A DNA stretch of 17,792 nucleotides from Bacillota bacterium (GCA_029268085.1 JAJUHD010000032.1:1-17792); one strand, 5' to 3'; shown: positions 1 to 8,552, counted from the stretch's first letter. The notes: generated by a model from the sequence alone, not told the origin. Translations and numbers: made by a program.

Positions 1-983
1 CCGCCGAAGGGCTCGATCTCTGTCGGGTGGTTGTGAGTTTCGTTTTTAAAGAGCAGCAGCCACTTCTCGGTGCCGTTCTCTGTCTCAACATCGATTTTGA
101 CCGTGCAGGCGTTTATTTCCTCACTCTCGTCGAGCTTATCAAGCTTTCCGTTTGCCTTGAGATATTTGGCTGCTAGCGTTCCAATATCCATAAGGCAGAT
201 CGGCTTAGTGCGGCTAAGATAACTGCGTATTTCAAGGTATTTGTCCCACGTTTTTTGAAGGATTTTATCCTCAAATTTCACGCTGTCAATTATCGTATTA
301 AAAGTCGTGTGGCGGCAGTGGTCAGACCAGTAGGTGTCGATCATCCTTATTTCTGTAATAGTCGGGTCTCGCTTTTCGGAGGCGAAATACTTCTGGCAGA
401 AGCGCAGATCATCCTCATCCATAGCTAGTCCTTTTTCACGGATAAAAGAGGCGACTTCTTCATACCCCATAGCTCGGAAGCCCTCAAGCACCTCGACTTC
501 TGTGGGTATCTCGTAATCTGTTTTGAGAGTTTCATAAGTTCCGAGCGAGGCCTCGCGGCTTTCAACCGGGTTAATAACGTAGTTTTTGATCAATTCAAGC
601 TCAACATCCGTCAGCTTGCCGCTCAGGACATAGACCTTTGCGGTTCTGACAGTCGGGCGCTCGCCTTGTGATACGATCTGGACGCACTGCGCCGCGGAGT
701 CCGCACGTTGGTCGAACTGTCCGGGAAGGTACTCAACAGCGAAAACACAGCAGCCATCGGTGCGTTCAAGCTTATCGGATACAATATCAAGCTGCGGCTC
801 TGAGAAAACGGTGTGTTTGCAGCGCTCAAAAAGCTCTCTGCTGATATTTTCAACATCGTAGCGGTTTATGAGCCGCACGCTTTCCAGCCCTTTGATGCCC
901 AGAAAGCTCCGGATATCCTCACAGAGCGCTCTGGCCTCAAGAGCCTCGGAGCTTTTCTTTTCAACATAGACCCGGTAGACCAC
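1..983 (-). CDS. purL: Phosphoribosylformylglycinamidine (FGAM) synthase, N-terminal part, cut by window edge
   Basis: PurL converts FGAR, glutamine and ATP to FGAM, the fourth step of purine synthesis. About 327 codons from the start to the left edge can be read without a stop. Visible signatures are HCRHTTF near residue 225 and NETHNHPTEIEPFG at the edge, both conserved around the ATP/substrate site of the PurL synthase domain. The N-terminus (MVYRVYVEKKSSEALEARA) resembles the PurS-like domain of the long single-chain PurL of Clostridia and streptococci, so the full protein is probably about 1200 residues including a C-terminal glutaminase domain that lies outside the window. The start is inferred to be GTG at 983-981, seven bases after AAGGAGG (997-991), which lies inside the last codons of purD; only two bases separate the purD stop from this start. 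It is the last gene of the operon visible here. Family assignment is secure; the full length is inference. Confidence 0.93.
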   Translation of the reverse strand, partial: MVYRVYVEKKSSEALEARALCEDIRSFLGIKGLESVRLINRYDVENISRELFERCKHTVFSEPQLDIVSDKLERTDGCCVFAVEYLPGQFDQRADSAAQCVQIVSQGERPTVRTAKVYVLSGKLTDVELELIKNYVINPVESREASLGTYETLKTDYEIPTEVEVLEGFRAMGYEEVASFIREKGLAMDEDDLRFCQKYFASEKRDPTITEIRMIDTYWSDHCRHTTFNTIIDSVKFEDKILQKTWDKYLEIRSYLSRTKPICLMDIGTLAAKYLKANGKLDKLDESEEINACTVKIDVETENGTEKWLLLFKNETHNHPTEIEPFG

Positions 984-985
984 TG

Positions 986-2266
986 CTATTCCTCCTTTTT
1001 GAATGCCTTGAGCGCCCTTTGCCCTATATCTTTGCGGTAAAATGCATTGCCGAAGCCGACAAGCTTCACCGCTTCATATGCCTTGTCGATAGCCGTTTTA
1101 AAATCACCGGACTTTGCCGTAACTCCGAGAACGCGCCCGCCGTTCGTCAGGAGCTTTCCGTTTTCAAGCTTTGCGCCCGCAAAGTATATCTCCGTATCCT
1201 CAGGTTTTTGAGCGGGGAGAAGAATCTCGTAACCTTTTTCATACTTTTCGGGGTAGCCCTGTGACGCCATAATTACGCAGCAGGCATAGCCTGAGGAGAA
1301 TTTCACATCGGTTTCAGAGAGAGTGCCGTTTCTCGTTGCTAACATTATGTCAACCAAATCGCTTTCCAGCAGAGGAAGCACGACCTGCGTTTCGGGGTCG
1401 CCGAAGCGGCAGTTATATTCGATGACCTTCGGGCCGCCTTTGGTCAACATAAGCCCAAAATACAGACAACCTCTAAAAGTACGTCCCTCTGCGTTCATGG
1501 CGTTAATCGTCGGAACAAAAATCTTTTTCATGCACTCAGCGGCAATCTCGTCCGTATAATATGGGTTTGGGGCGACCGTACCCATTCCACCTGTATTGAG
1601 TCCTTCATCGTTATCGTGCGTACGTTTGTGATCCATGCTGGACACCATCGGGACGACGGTTTTTCCGTCTGTAAAGGAGAGGACGGAAACCTCAGGCCCT
1701 TCGAGATATTCCTCGATGACCACCTGTAAGCCGCTTTCTCCGAAGACCCTATCCTCCATCATTGAGCGGACGGCGGCCTTTGCCTCCTCACGCGTCTGTG
1801 CGATTATGACTCCCTTGCCGAGAGCAAGCCCGTCCGCCTTGACGACGGTCGGGACCGGTGCGGTATCAAGATAAGCCAGAGCCTCAGTCATGTCCGCGAA
1901 GACCTCATACGACGCCGTAGGGATGCCGTATTTTTTCATAAGGTTTTTACTGAAAACCTTGCTGCCCTCGATTATCGCTGCGTCCTTATTTGGTCCGAAG
2001 CAAGGGATACCCGTCTTTTCAAGCTCGTCAATACAACCGAGGACAAGCGGGTCGTCCGGAGCGACGACAGCAAAGTCTATTGAATTTTTCTTTGCAAAAT
2101 CAACTATCGCGGCAATATCCTTTGCGCTGATATCAACACAGACAGCATCCTTCACAATACCGCCGTTACCTGGAAGAGCATATATTATGTCAACCTTAGG
2201 GCTTTGCCTGAGCTTTTTAATTATCGCGTGTTCCCTGCCACCGCCGCCGATTACCATTATTCTCAT
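986..2266 (-). CDS. purD: Phosphoribosylamine--glycine ligase (GAR synthetase)
   Basis: PurD ligates glycine to phosphoribosylamine with ATP to form GAR, the second step of purine synthesis. The 426 residues match the usual bacterial length of about 420. It opens with the N-domain glycine-rich motif MRIMVIGGGGREHA, followed by an ATP-grasp region with GLALGKGVIIA, EYLEGPEVSVLSFTDG, the substrate loop THDNDEGLNTGGMGT, and the metal/ATP segment IEYNCRFGDPETQ. The ATG is preceded by GAGGTG with a four-base spacer. It lies 21 bp after the AICAR transformylase gene, and its 3' end contains the ribosome binding site for purL. No defect is seen. Confidence 0.97.
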   Translation of the reverse strand: MRIMVIGGGGREHAIIKKLRQSPKVDIIYALPGNGGIVKDAVCVDISAKDIAAIVDFAKKNSIDFAVVAPDDPLVLGCIDELEKTGIPCFGPNKDAAIIEGSKVFSKNLMKKYGIPTASYEVFADMTEALAYLDTAPVPTVVKADGLALGKGVIIAQTREEAKAAVRSMMEDRVFGESGLQVVIEEYLEGPEVSVLSFTDGKTVVPMVSSMDHKRTHDNDEGLNTGGMGTVAPNPYYTDEIAAECMKKIFVPTINAMNAEGRTFRGCLYFGLMLTKGGPKVIEYNCRFGDPETQVVLPLLESDLVDIMLATRNGTLSETDVKFSSGYACCVIMASQGYPEKYEKGYEILLPAQKPEDTEIYFAGAKLENGKLLTNGGRVLGVTAKSGDFKTAIDKAYEAVKLVGFGNAFYRKDIGQRALKAFKKEE

Positions 2267-2287
2267 ATCGCACCTCGGTTTACATAA

Positions 2288-3472
2288 TTAGTGGTGAAAA
2301 AGTCTCATGCCCGTAAACGCCATTACCATGTTCTTCTCGTTGCATTCCGCAATGACGTCGTCATCCCGGACAGAACCGCCGGGCTGGGCGACGTAAGTCA
2401 CGCCGCTGCGCCTTGCTCTTATTATGTTGTCAGCGAAAGGGAAGAACGCGTCCGAACCAAGGGAAACGCCCTCGATTTTTGAAAGATATTCGCGCTTATC
2501 CTCATAGGAGAGTTTTCTGGGCTGCTCCGTGAAGAAGCGGCGCCAGACATCGTCTCCGCGCACATCGTCCGCCTCCTCGGAGAGATAGACATCGATAGCA
2601 TTATCGCGTACTGCGCGGGGCAGATCGGCAATAAAGGGCAGTTCAAGCACCATCGGGCTCTGGCGGAGATGCCAGTTGTCGGCCTTTCCGCCCGCAAGGC
2701 GTGTGCAGTGGATGCGGCTCTGCTGACCCGCTCCGACGCCGATTGCCTGACCGTCTGCCGCGAAGCATACGGAGTTCGACTGCGTATATTTCAGAGTTAT
2801 AAGGCTTATTATGAGGTCACGCACAGCAAAGTCAGGCAGATTTTTGTTATCGGTTACGATGTTTTTCAAGAGATCGGCATTAATCTCAAAGTTGTTTCGC
2901 CCCTGCTCAAAGGTGATGCCGAAAACCTGTTTTATCTCAAGCGTTTCAGGTACATAGTCTCTGTCGATCTGGACGATGTTGTATGAGCCCTGTTTCTTTG
3001 TTTTAAGAATCTCAAGCGCTTCGGGAGCATAACCGGGAGCAATTATCCCGTCAGACACCTCGCGCTTAATAATATTTGCGGTTACTACGTCACAGACGTC
3101 GCTCAAAGCGATCCAATCTCCGAAGCTGCTCATTCGGTCGGTTCCGCGCGCCCTCGCATAGGCGCAGGCGAGGGGAGAGTCATCCAGACCGTCAATATCA
3201 TCTGCAAAGCAGGCGCGCTTGAGTTCGTCAGAGAGCTTATTGCCTACCGCCGCGCTCGTTGGGCTTACATGCTTAAAGCTCGTTGCGGCACACATTTTCG
3301 TTGCCTCGGACAGCTCCTTTACGAGCTGCCAGCTGTTGAAAGCGTCGAGGAAATTGATGTATCCGGGGCGGCCGTTTAAAATAGTAATGGGAAGTTCGCT
3401 GCCGTCATACATATAAATCTTTGCGGGTTTCTGATTGGGGTTGCAGCCGTATTTAAGTTCGAATTCTTTCAT
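2288..3472 (-). CDS. Stand-alone AICAR transformylase (phosphoribosylaminoimidazolecarboxamide formyltransferase)
   Basis: This enzyme formylates AICAR to FAICAR with 10-formyl-tetrahydrofolate, the penultimate step to IMP. Usually the activity is the C-terminal domain of bifunctional PurH (about 510-590 residues). Here the protein is only 394 residues and begins directly at the transformylase motif KYGCNPNQKPAKIY, so the N-terminal IMP cyclohydrolase (MGS-like) domain is absent. The catalytic Lys-His pair is at residues 67-68 in SFKHVSPTSAAVG; GVGAGQQSRIHCTRLAGGKAD, SDAFFPFADNI and the C-terminal MRLFHH also fit. From memory, these motifs look more like the transformylase half of animal ATIC (SFKHVSPAGAAVG, ending RLFHH) than the E. 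coli KHANPCG type. The gene has a complete start with AAGGTGG six bases upstream, so it is not a truncated PurH. The missing cyclohydrolase is encoded immediately upstream at 4197-3484, with an 11-bp gap. Confidence 0.94.
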   Translation of the reverse strand: MKEFELKYGCNPNQKPAKIYMYDGSELPITILNGRPGYINFLDAFNSWQLVKELSEATKMCAATSFKHVSPTSAAVGNKLSDELKRACFADDIDGLDDSPLACAYARARGTDRMSSFGDWIALSDVCDVVTANIIKREVSDGIIAPGYAPEALEILKTKKQGSYNIVQIDRDYVPETLEIKQVFGITFEQGRNNFEINADLLKNIVTDNKNLPDFAVRDLIISLITLKYTQSNSVCFAADGQAIGVGAGQQSRIHCTRLAGGKADNWHLRQSPMVLELPFIADLPRAVRDNAIDVYLSEEADDVRGDDVWRRFFTEQPRKLSYEDKREYLSKIEGVSLGSDAFFPFADNIIRARRSGVTYVAQPGGSVRDDDVIAECNEKNMVMAFTGMRLFHH

Positions 3473-3483
3473 CTTTAACCACC

Positions 3484-4197
3484 TTACGCGTTCTTGTTGA
3501 TCATGCGGCTGTCAAAGTCGCCGCTGTCAATTTCAATAAACCTGACGTAAAGAGAGACTTTGTTGTCCGCGTTGAGGTTTTCCCAAAGGAGCGCCGTATA
3601 TTCATCAAGGTCGTTTCCAATGGCGACGGCTTCCGGCTCGCCGGTAAAGCTCGGTATGGGCTTGCCGTTGCCGGAATAGGTGTGGATAAAGTGCCCGACA
3701 CCATTTAAGGGATGATAAGAGAATGTAAAGCGGTTGCAGCCGGAGCCTTGGGCATCCGCGGATTTCAGTATGCTCAGCTTATAGCTGTAGCCGTTTTCAA
3801 AATCGAGGAGGCCGCTGACTCGCGGGGTATAGTTCGGCGCATCCGGCTCAAAGCGGCGGGTATTGAGCGCATTTTCAAAGGTGCCGCCCTTTGAGAAATA
3901 GTCAAATATAGTATCCGTCTGGTCACCGTTCGTGACGATGATCTTTTTTCCGCAGACACGGACAGGCGAGTAGATGATAAGGCTCGGATCCTCAACCTTG
4001 CTTTTATCAAACGGATGTATGACGACGTCTCCGCCGTTTTCAACAAAGATGCGGTTGCGGCTGTTTTCACTCCTGCCCATGATAAAATATGCGAAGACTG
4101 CCTTCTTGCCGTCCGCCGATTTGCCGATAATTATACCTCTGCCGGGATAATCGTTTCCTCGGAGTATAGCGCCTATATCGTTGATTTCATAAGCCAT
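3484..4197 (-). CDS. purO: IMP cyclohydrolase, PurO type
   Basis: It is predicted to close the ring of FAICAR to IMP, the final step of the pathway. The 237-residue protein has no resemblance to the PurH N-terminal cyclohydrolase. It matches the PurO/IMP_cyclohyd family first described in archaea and common in Clostridia; recognisable segments are YPGRGIIIGKSADGKKA, MGRSENSRNRIF, VTNGDQTDTIF, PNYTPRVSGLL, GHFIHTY and NKVSLYVRFIEIDSGD. The start overlaps the end of purN by 11 bp, with an AGAGGG ribosome binding site inside purN, implying translational coupling. Directly downstream is a transformylase that lacks a cyclohydrolase domain, which strongly supports this function. The call rests on remembered family sequences rather than on a search. 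Confidence 0.87.
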   Translation of the reverse strand: MAYEINDIGAILRGNDYPGRGIIIGKSADGKKAVFAYFIMGRSENSRNRIFVENGGDVVIHPFDKSKVEDPSLIIYSPVRVCGKKIIVTNGDQTDTIFDYFSKGGTFENALNTRRFEPDAPNYTPRVSGLLDFENGYSYKLSILKSADAQGSGCNRFTFSYHPLNGVGHFIHTYSGNGKPIPSFTGEPEAVAIGNDLDEYTALLWENLNADNKVSLYVRFIEIDSGDFDSRMINKNA

Positions 4198-4810
4198 AAT
4201 CTGCGCCCTCTTTCATGATTTTTCTGGAAATAAGCTCTGCCGCTCTGGGGAGTATCATCCACTCGGCGCGTTCCATAACGCGCCGCTGAAGCTTTTCGGG
4301 GGTGTCGTTTTTATAGACAGGGACGCTCTTTTGAAGGATTATCTCTCCGCCGTCGGGTATCTCGTTGACGAAATGCACTGTCGCGCCCGTAACCTTGACA
4401 CCGTAGCGAAGCGCCGTCTCATGGACGCGAAGGCCATAAAAACCCTTGCCGCAGAAGGAAGGAATGAGCGAAGGGTGGATATTGATTATGCGTTTAGGCC
4501 ATTTCGAGACAAAGTCAGGGGACAGAATGGACATGAAACCCGCAAGTATAATCAGCTGAATACCGTGCTCCTTCAGCGCGCTCTGAATTTTTGTTTCGAA
4601 TTCCGTCTGGCTTCCGCAGATTTTTTTTGAGACGACGACGGAAGGAATACCATGTTTTTTCGCCCTTTCAAGGGCGTGGGCGGTTTCATTGCCTGAAACG
4701 ACGAGCACTATCTCTCCGCTTTTGAGCAGACCTTTTTCCTGCGCGTCGATCAGCGCCTGAAGGTTTGTTCCGCCGCCGGAAACCATGACGGCGATTTTCG
4801 TCTTCAGCAT
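4187..4810 (-). CDS. purN: Phosphoribosylglycinamide formyltransferase (GAR transformylase)
   Basis: PurN transfers a formyl group from 10-formyl-THF to GAR, giving FGAR (third step). The 207-residue length is normal. It starts with the phosphate-binding loop VMVSGGGTNLQAL, and the catalytic triad is visible as Asn110 and His112 in NIHPSLIPSF and Asp153 in EIPDGGEII; the folate-side segment VTGATVHFV is present. The ATG overlaps the end of purM by 7 bp (ATGCTGA), and the stop lies 11 bp inside purO, so this gene is coupled on both sides. The formate-dependent alternative PurT is not needed. Confidence 0.97.
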   Translation of the reverse strand: MLKTKIAVMVSGGGTNLQALIDAQEKGLLKSGEIVLVVSGNETAHALERAKKHGIPSVVVSKKICGSQTEFETKIQSALKEHGIQLIILAGFMSILSPDFVSKWPKRIINIHPSLIPSFCGKGFYGLRVHETALRYGVKVTGATVHFVNEIPDGGEIILQKSVPVYKNDTPEKLQRRVMERAEWMILPRAAELISRKIMKEGADYGL

Positions 4811-5841
4811 ATTATGACACCTTCGTCTGACTTTACGACCTTGCCCATAACATAGGCAGCCTCGCCGTTGGCGTAAAGAATATCAAGAGCTTTGTCAGTA
4901 TCCTCTTTCGCTACGATAACGCTCATGCCGACACCCATATTGAAGGTGTTGAACATATCTCGTATGGGGATATTGCCTATAATGGCGATATAGTTGAAAA
5001 TGAGCGGTATGCGCAGCGCCGATCGGTCGATATTAGCCGAAAAGCCCTTTGGAAGGCTGCGAGGGATATTTTCATAGAAGCCGCCGCCCGTGATATGGGA
5101 AACCGCTTTGACCTTGACCGCCTCAAACAGCGCAAGCATTGGCTTGACGTAGATTTTTGTCGGAGTAAGCAGAGTTTCGCCTAAAGACGCGCCGTCAAGC
5201 TCGGAAACGGGGGCCTTCAAATCGCAACGATCTACGTCGAAAACCTTGCGTACGAGCGAAAAGCCGTTTGAGTGTACGCCGCTTGAAGGCAACGCTATGA
5301 TAACATCGCCCTCTGCGACAGCGTTTTTATCCAGAACCTTCGATTTATCCACGACGCCGACAGAAAAGCCCGCCAGATCATATTCGTCGGCAGGGTAGAA
5401 GCCCGGCATCTCGGCGGTCTCGCCGCCTATCAAAGCGCAGCCTGATTGTACGCAGCCCTCGGCGATGCCGGAAACAATAGCGGCAATCTTTTCCGGTACG
5501 TTCTTTCCGCAGGCAATATAGTCAAGGAAAAAAAGCGGCTTTGCCCCGCAGCAGATGATGTCGTTTACGCACATCGCGACGCAGTCGATACCGACCGTAT
5601 CGTGCTTGTCCATCAGAAATGCGAGCTTGAGCTTTGTGCCGACGCCGTCGGTGCCGCTTACCAGTACGGGATTGGGAGTATCCTTGAGATCAAGCTCGAA
5701 CAGGCCGCCGAAGCCGCCGATATCGGAGGCGTTCGAGCCAACGAGGGTACGAGCGATATGACTTTTCATAAGCTCGACCGCCTTATAGCCCGCAGTAATG
5801 TCTACGCCCGCGTCCTTGTAGCTCTCGGAAAAGCTTTTCAT
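4804..5841 (-). CDS. purM: Phosphoribosylformylglycinamidine cyclo-ligase (AIR synthetase)
   Basis: PurM closes the imidazole ring of FGAM with ATP to give AIR. Length is 345 residues, typical of the family. Family segments seen in order are GTDGVGTKLKLAF near residue 65, a VNDIICCGAKPLFFLDY block, GGETAEMPGFY, and HITGGGFYENIPR in the C-terminal half. It belongs to the same ATP-binding superfamily as the PurL synthase domain. Its ATG shares four bases with the TGA of purF (ATGA), with AGGAG just upstream in the purF 3' end, a classic coupling arrangement. It is intact. Confidence 0.97.
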   Translation of the reverse strand: MKSFSESYKDAGVDITAGYKAVELMKSHIARTLVGSNASDIGGFGGLFELDLKDTPNPVLVSGTDGVGTKLKLAFLMDKHDTVGIDCVAMCVNDIICCGAKPLFFLDYIACGKNVPEKIAAIVSGIAEGCVQSGCALIGGETAEMPGFYPADEYDLAGFSVGVVDKSKVLDKNAVAEGDVIIALPSSGVHSNGFSLVRKVFDVDRCDLKAPVSELDGASLGETLLTPTKIYVKPMLALFEAVKVKAVSHITGGGFYENIPRSLPKGFSANIDRSALRIPLIFNYIAIIGNIPIRDMFNTFNMGVGMSVIVAKEDTDKALDILYANGEAAYVMGKVVKSDEGVIIC

Positions 5842-7277
5842 TCAGCGTATCTCCTTTCGCTTATCTTTTGCTCAAACCGATTTTTGTTTGGCTTCAAGGG
5901 AACCTCTGTGGGATATAGGCCGCTGAAGCAGGCGGTGCAATAGCCTTTCTGTGAGAAGTTGTCCGTAAGCTTGCCGACGTTCTCAACGCTCAGGTAGCCG
6001 AGAGAGTCGGCGCCGACAATCTTTGCTATTTCCTCGACCGAGTGATGGCAGGCAATGAGGTTTTCGCGGCTGTCGATGTCTGTGCCGTAATAGCAGGGGT
6101 TCAGGAAGGGCGGAGCGGAGATGCGCAGGTGAATCTCCTTCGCGCCCGCGTCGCGCAGGAGCTTTACGATCCTCGCGCAGGTCGTCCCTCGAACGATGGA
6201 ATCGTCTATAAGAACTACGCGTTTGTCCTTGACCGTTGACGCGACAGGGTTAAGCTTGATGCGGACCTTGTCCTCGCGGGACTTCTGGCCGGGGGATATG
6301 AAGGTCCTGCCGATATAGCGGTTCTTAATAAGCCCTATCCCGTAGGGGATTCCGCTTTGGCGAGAAAAGCCGATCGCGGCATCGATGCCCGAATCCGGCA
6401 CGCCGACGACGACATCGGCCTGAACAGGATGCTCAAGCGCGAGGAAAGCGCCTGCGCGGAGCCTAGCGTTGTGGACGCTGCTGCCCTCAATAACAGAATC
6501 GGGACGGGCAAAATAGATATATTCAAAAACGCAGAGACTGGGATTACATTTTCCGCAGTGGTCGGTTATAGAGCGCTCGCCGTTTTTATCGAAGACCATG
6601 ATTTCGCCGGGAAGAAGATCGCGCTCCATAGCTGCGCCGGCTGCGGCAAGCGCGCTGCTTTCCGATGCGACGACAAAATCGCCGTCCGCCGTTTTTCCGT
6701 AGCAGAGCGGGCGGAACCCGTGCTCATCGCGCGCTGCGATGAGCTTTGTAGGCGACATTACGACAAGGGAGTATGCGCCCTTTAGCCTGTCCATCGCTTT
6801 ATTCAGCGCTTCCTCAATTGAACCTGCCGAGATGCGCTCCTTTGTAATTATATATGAAATAACTTCACTGTCGGTAGTAGTGTGGAAGATGCTGCCCTGA
6901 AGCTCCAGCTCCTCTCGCAGCTCCGCGGAATTGACCAGATTGCCGTTGTGTGCAAGAGCCATTTTTCCTTTAATGTGGTTGACGAGAAGAGGCTGGGCGT
7001 TGTTGCGGTCGGTGCTTCCGGTCGTTCCGTAGCGGCAGTGGCCGATCGCCATGTTTCCTTCGCCAAGATTTTCCATTACTTCCGGAGTGAAAACGTCGTT
7101 GACGAGCCCTGTGTCCTTAAATGACGTAAATACTCCATCGTCGTTGACGACGATGCCGCAGCTCTCCTGACCGCGGTGCTGCAGCGCGAAAAGCCCGTAA
7201 TAAGCAGTCGCCGCAACGTTGCGGGTGCTGCTTGAATATACGCCGAAAACGCCGCATTCTTCGTGAATGTTGCTCAT
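5838..7277 (-). CDS. purF: Amidophosphoribosyltransferase
   Basis: PurF makes phosphoribosylamine from PRPP and glutamine, the committed and feedback-regulated step. The 479-residue protein is of the Bacillus type. It has a short propeptide (MSNIHEE) before the N-terminal nucleophile Cys8 in CGVFGVY, which should be exposed by self-cleavage. The Ntn glutaminase domain is followed by a phosphoribosyltransferase domain with the PRPP loop VVLIDDSIVRGTT at about residues 354-366. Four cysteines at the positions expected for a 4Fe-4S cluster are present: Cys249 (SLCVFEY), Cys395 (NPCYYG), Cys447 and Cys450 (CTAC). This predicts an oxygen-sensitive enzyme like that of B. subtilis. The start overlaps the purC stop by one base (TAATG). 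Confidence 0.97.
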   Translation of the reverse strand: MSNIHEECGVFGVYSSSTRNVAATAYYGLFALQHRGQESCGIVVNDDGVFTSFKDTGLVNDVFTPEVMENLGEGNMAIGHCRYGTTGSTDRNNAQPLLVNHIKGKMALAHNGNLVNSAELREELELQGSIFHTTTDSEVISYIITKERISAGSIEEALNKAMDRLKGAYSLVVMSPTKLIAARDEHGFRPLCYGKTADGDFVVASESSALAAAGAAMERDLLPGEIMVFDKNGERSITDHCGKCNPSLCVFEYIYFARPDSVIEGSSVHNARLRAGAFLALEHPVQADVVVGVPDSGIDAAIGFSRQSGIPYGIGLIKNRYIGRTFISPGQKSREDKVRIKLNPVASTVKDKRVVLIDDSIVRGTTCARIVKLLRDAGAKEIHLRISAPPFLNPCYYGTDIDSRENLIACHHSVEEIAKIVGADSLGYLSVENVGKLTDNFSQKGYCTACFSGLYPTEVPLKPNKNRFEQKISERRYAE

Positions 7278-7993
7278 TACTTTGTATCCCCCAAAAGGCG
7301 TCTCATGACCTCATTGTATGCGTCCTCGACTCCTCCGAGATCACGGCGGAAACGGTCCTTGTCCAGCTTTTCGTGGGTCTTGACATCCCAGAAACGGCAG
7401 GTGTCGGGCGAGATCTCGTCGGCGAGGACTATGCTTCCGTCAGGCAGCTTTCCAAATTCGAGCTTAAAATCAACGAGCTCGATACCGTGCTCAAGCATAA
7501 AGGCTTTAAGAATATCGTTAATTTTAAAGGCGTAGTTCTTTATGGTTTCGATTTCCGGTTCCGTAGCGAGACCGAGAGCCAGAGCGTGGCAGTTATTGAT
7601 AAGAGGATCGCCGAGCTCGTCATTTTTATAGGAGAATTCTATCGTGGGATTTTTGAAAACAATGCCTTCCCCGACTCCGTAGCGCTTCGCGAAGCTGCCG
7701 GCGGAAATGTTGCGGATTATAACTTCGAGGGGAACAATGGAGACTTTTTTGACAAGCGTTTCGCGGTCGTTCAGTTCTTCTACAAAATGCGTGGGTATGC
7801 CGTTTTCCATGAGAAGCCTCATGAGACGGTTAGTGAGGCGGTTATTTATTACGCCTTTTCCGAGTATAGTGCCCTTTTTCTCGCCGTTGAAGGCTGTCGC
7901 ATCGTCCTTATAGGAAACGATGCATAGGTTTTCGTCATTTGTTGCAAAAACCTTTTTTGCCTTTCCTTCGTAAAGCTGAACAGTCTTTTCCAT
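7277..7993 (-). CDS. purC: Phosphoribosylaminoimidazole-succinocarboxamide synthase (SAICAR synthetase)
   Basis: PurC joins aspartate to CAIR with ATP to form SAICAR. The 238-residue length is typical of the bacterial single-domain form. Visible motifs are LYEGKAKKVF at residues 7-16, EVIIRNISAGSFAKRYG, the acidic VDFKLEFG strand and ADEISPDTCRFWD, which form the ATP and CAIR site. The ATG follows GGAGGG with a nine-base spacer. It lies 32 bp downstream of purE and overlaps purF by one base. PurB, which would cleave the product SAICAR, is not encoded in the window. Confidence 0.97.
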   Translation of the reverse strand: MEKTVQLYEGKAKKVFATNDENLCIVSYKDDATAFNGEKKGTILGKGVINNRLTNRLMRLLMENGIPTHFVEELNDRETLVKKVSIVPLEVIIRNISAGSFAKRYGVGEGIVFKNPTIEFSYKNDELGDPLINNCHALALGLATEPEIETIKNYAFKINDILKAFMLEHGIELVDFKLEFGKLPDGSIVLADEISPDTCRFWDVKTHEKLDKDRFRRDLGGVEDAYNEVMRRLLGDTK

Positions 7994-8025
7994 TGAACAT
8001 TTCCCTCCGTATATAGTTGAAATTA

Positions 8026-8529
8026 TTATTTGCCCTGACCGTTGTATTTTTCCTCGATATCCTTGTTTTTCGCCAAGACGCTTTCCGCGGCGGACTTTCT
8101 CGCCGCGGCGAGCTTTGCGGCAAGAGACCTGTCTGACACGGAAAGTATCGAAATAGCAAGAAGGGCGGCATTTTCAGCTCCATCTATCGCAACCGTGGCC
8201 ACAGGTATACCCGAGGGCATCTGTACGGTCGACAGGAGAGCATCCAAGCCGTCCAACGTAGAAGATTTTATAGGGATTCCAATAACAGGTAAGGTAGTAT
8301 TTGCTGCAATAGCCCCTGCGAGATGCGCCGCTTTGCCGGCGGCCGCAATTATCGCGCCGAAGCCCCGTCCTCGTGCTTTTCTGGAAAAGTCCGCAGCTTC
8401 GGCAGGTGTGCGGTGTGCTGAGAGAACATGCACCTCATAAGGCACTCCGAATTCCGCAAGCTTTGAAATTGCTTTCTCAACGACGGGCAGATCGCTGTCG
8501 CTGCCCATGATGAGAGCTATTTTCTTCAT
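8026..8529 (-). CDS. purE: N5-carboxyaminoimidazole ribonucleotide mutase, class I
   Basis: PurE isomerises N5-CAIR to CAIR. The 167-residue protein shows the canonical GSDSD phosphate-binding motif (residues 9-13), SAHRTP with the catalytic histidine near residue 40, the AAGKAAHLAG loop, and QMPSGIPVATVAI. SAHRTP, rather than an SAHK-type motif, is what I associate with class I PurE, which needs N5-CAIR made by PurK; no purK is in this window. The loop reads AGKAAHL where E. coli has AGGAAHL, a variant I recall from other Firmicutes. It is the first gene of the operon; a promoter candidate lies at 8641-8612 and a PurBox-like site at 8553-8565. The ribosome binding site is AAGGAA, with a somewhat long spacer. 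Confidence 0.95.
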   Translation of the reverse strand: MKKIALIMGSDSDLPVVEKAISKLAEFGVPYEVHVLSAHRTPAEAADFSRKARGRGFGAIIAAAGKAAHLAGAIAANTTLPVIGIPIKSSTLDGLDALLSTVQMPSGIPVATVAIDGAENAALLAISILSVSDRSLAAKLAAARKSAAESVLAKNKDIEEKYNGQGK

Positions 8530-8552
8530 TCGTCACCATTCCTTCAAAATCA

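Noticed and set aside
2288..3472. Transformylase as a truncated or frameshifted purH pseudogene
   Set aside because: It has an intact start, ribosome binding site, all transformylase motifs and a neighbouring PurO that supplies the missing activity.
7232..7927. 231-codon plus-strand reading frame opposite purC
   Set aside because: It lies antisense to a clearly conserved purC, resembles no family, and has no convincing ribosome binding site.
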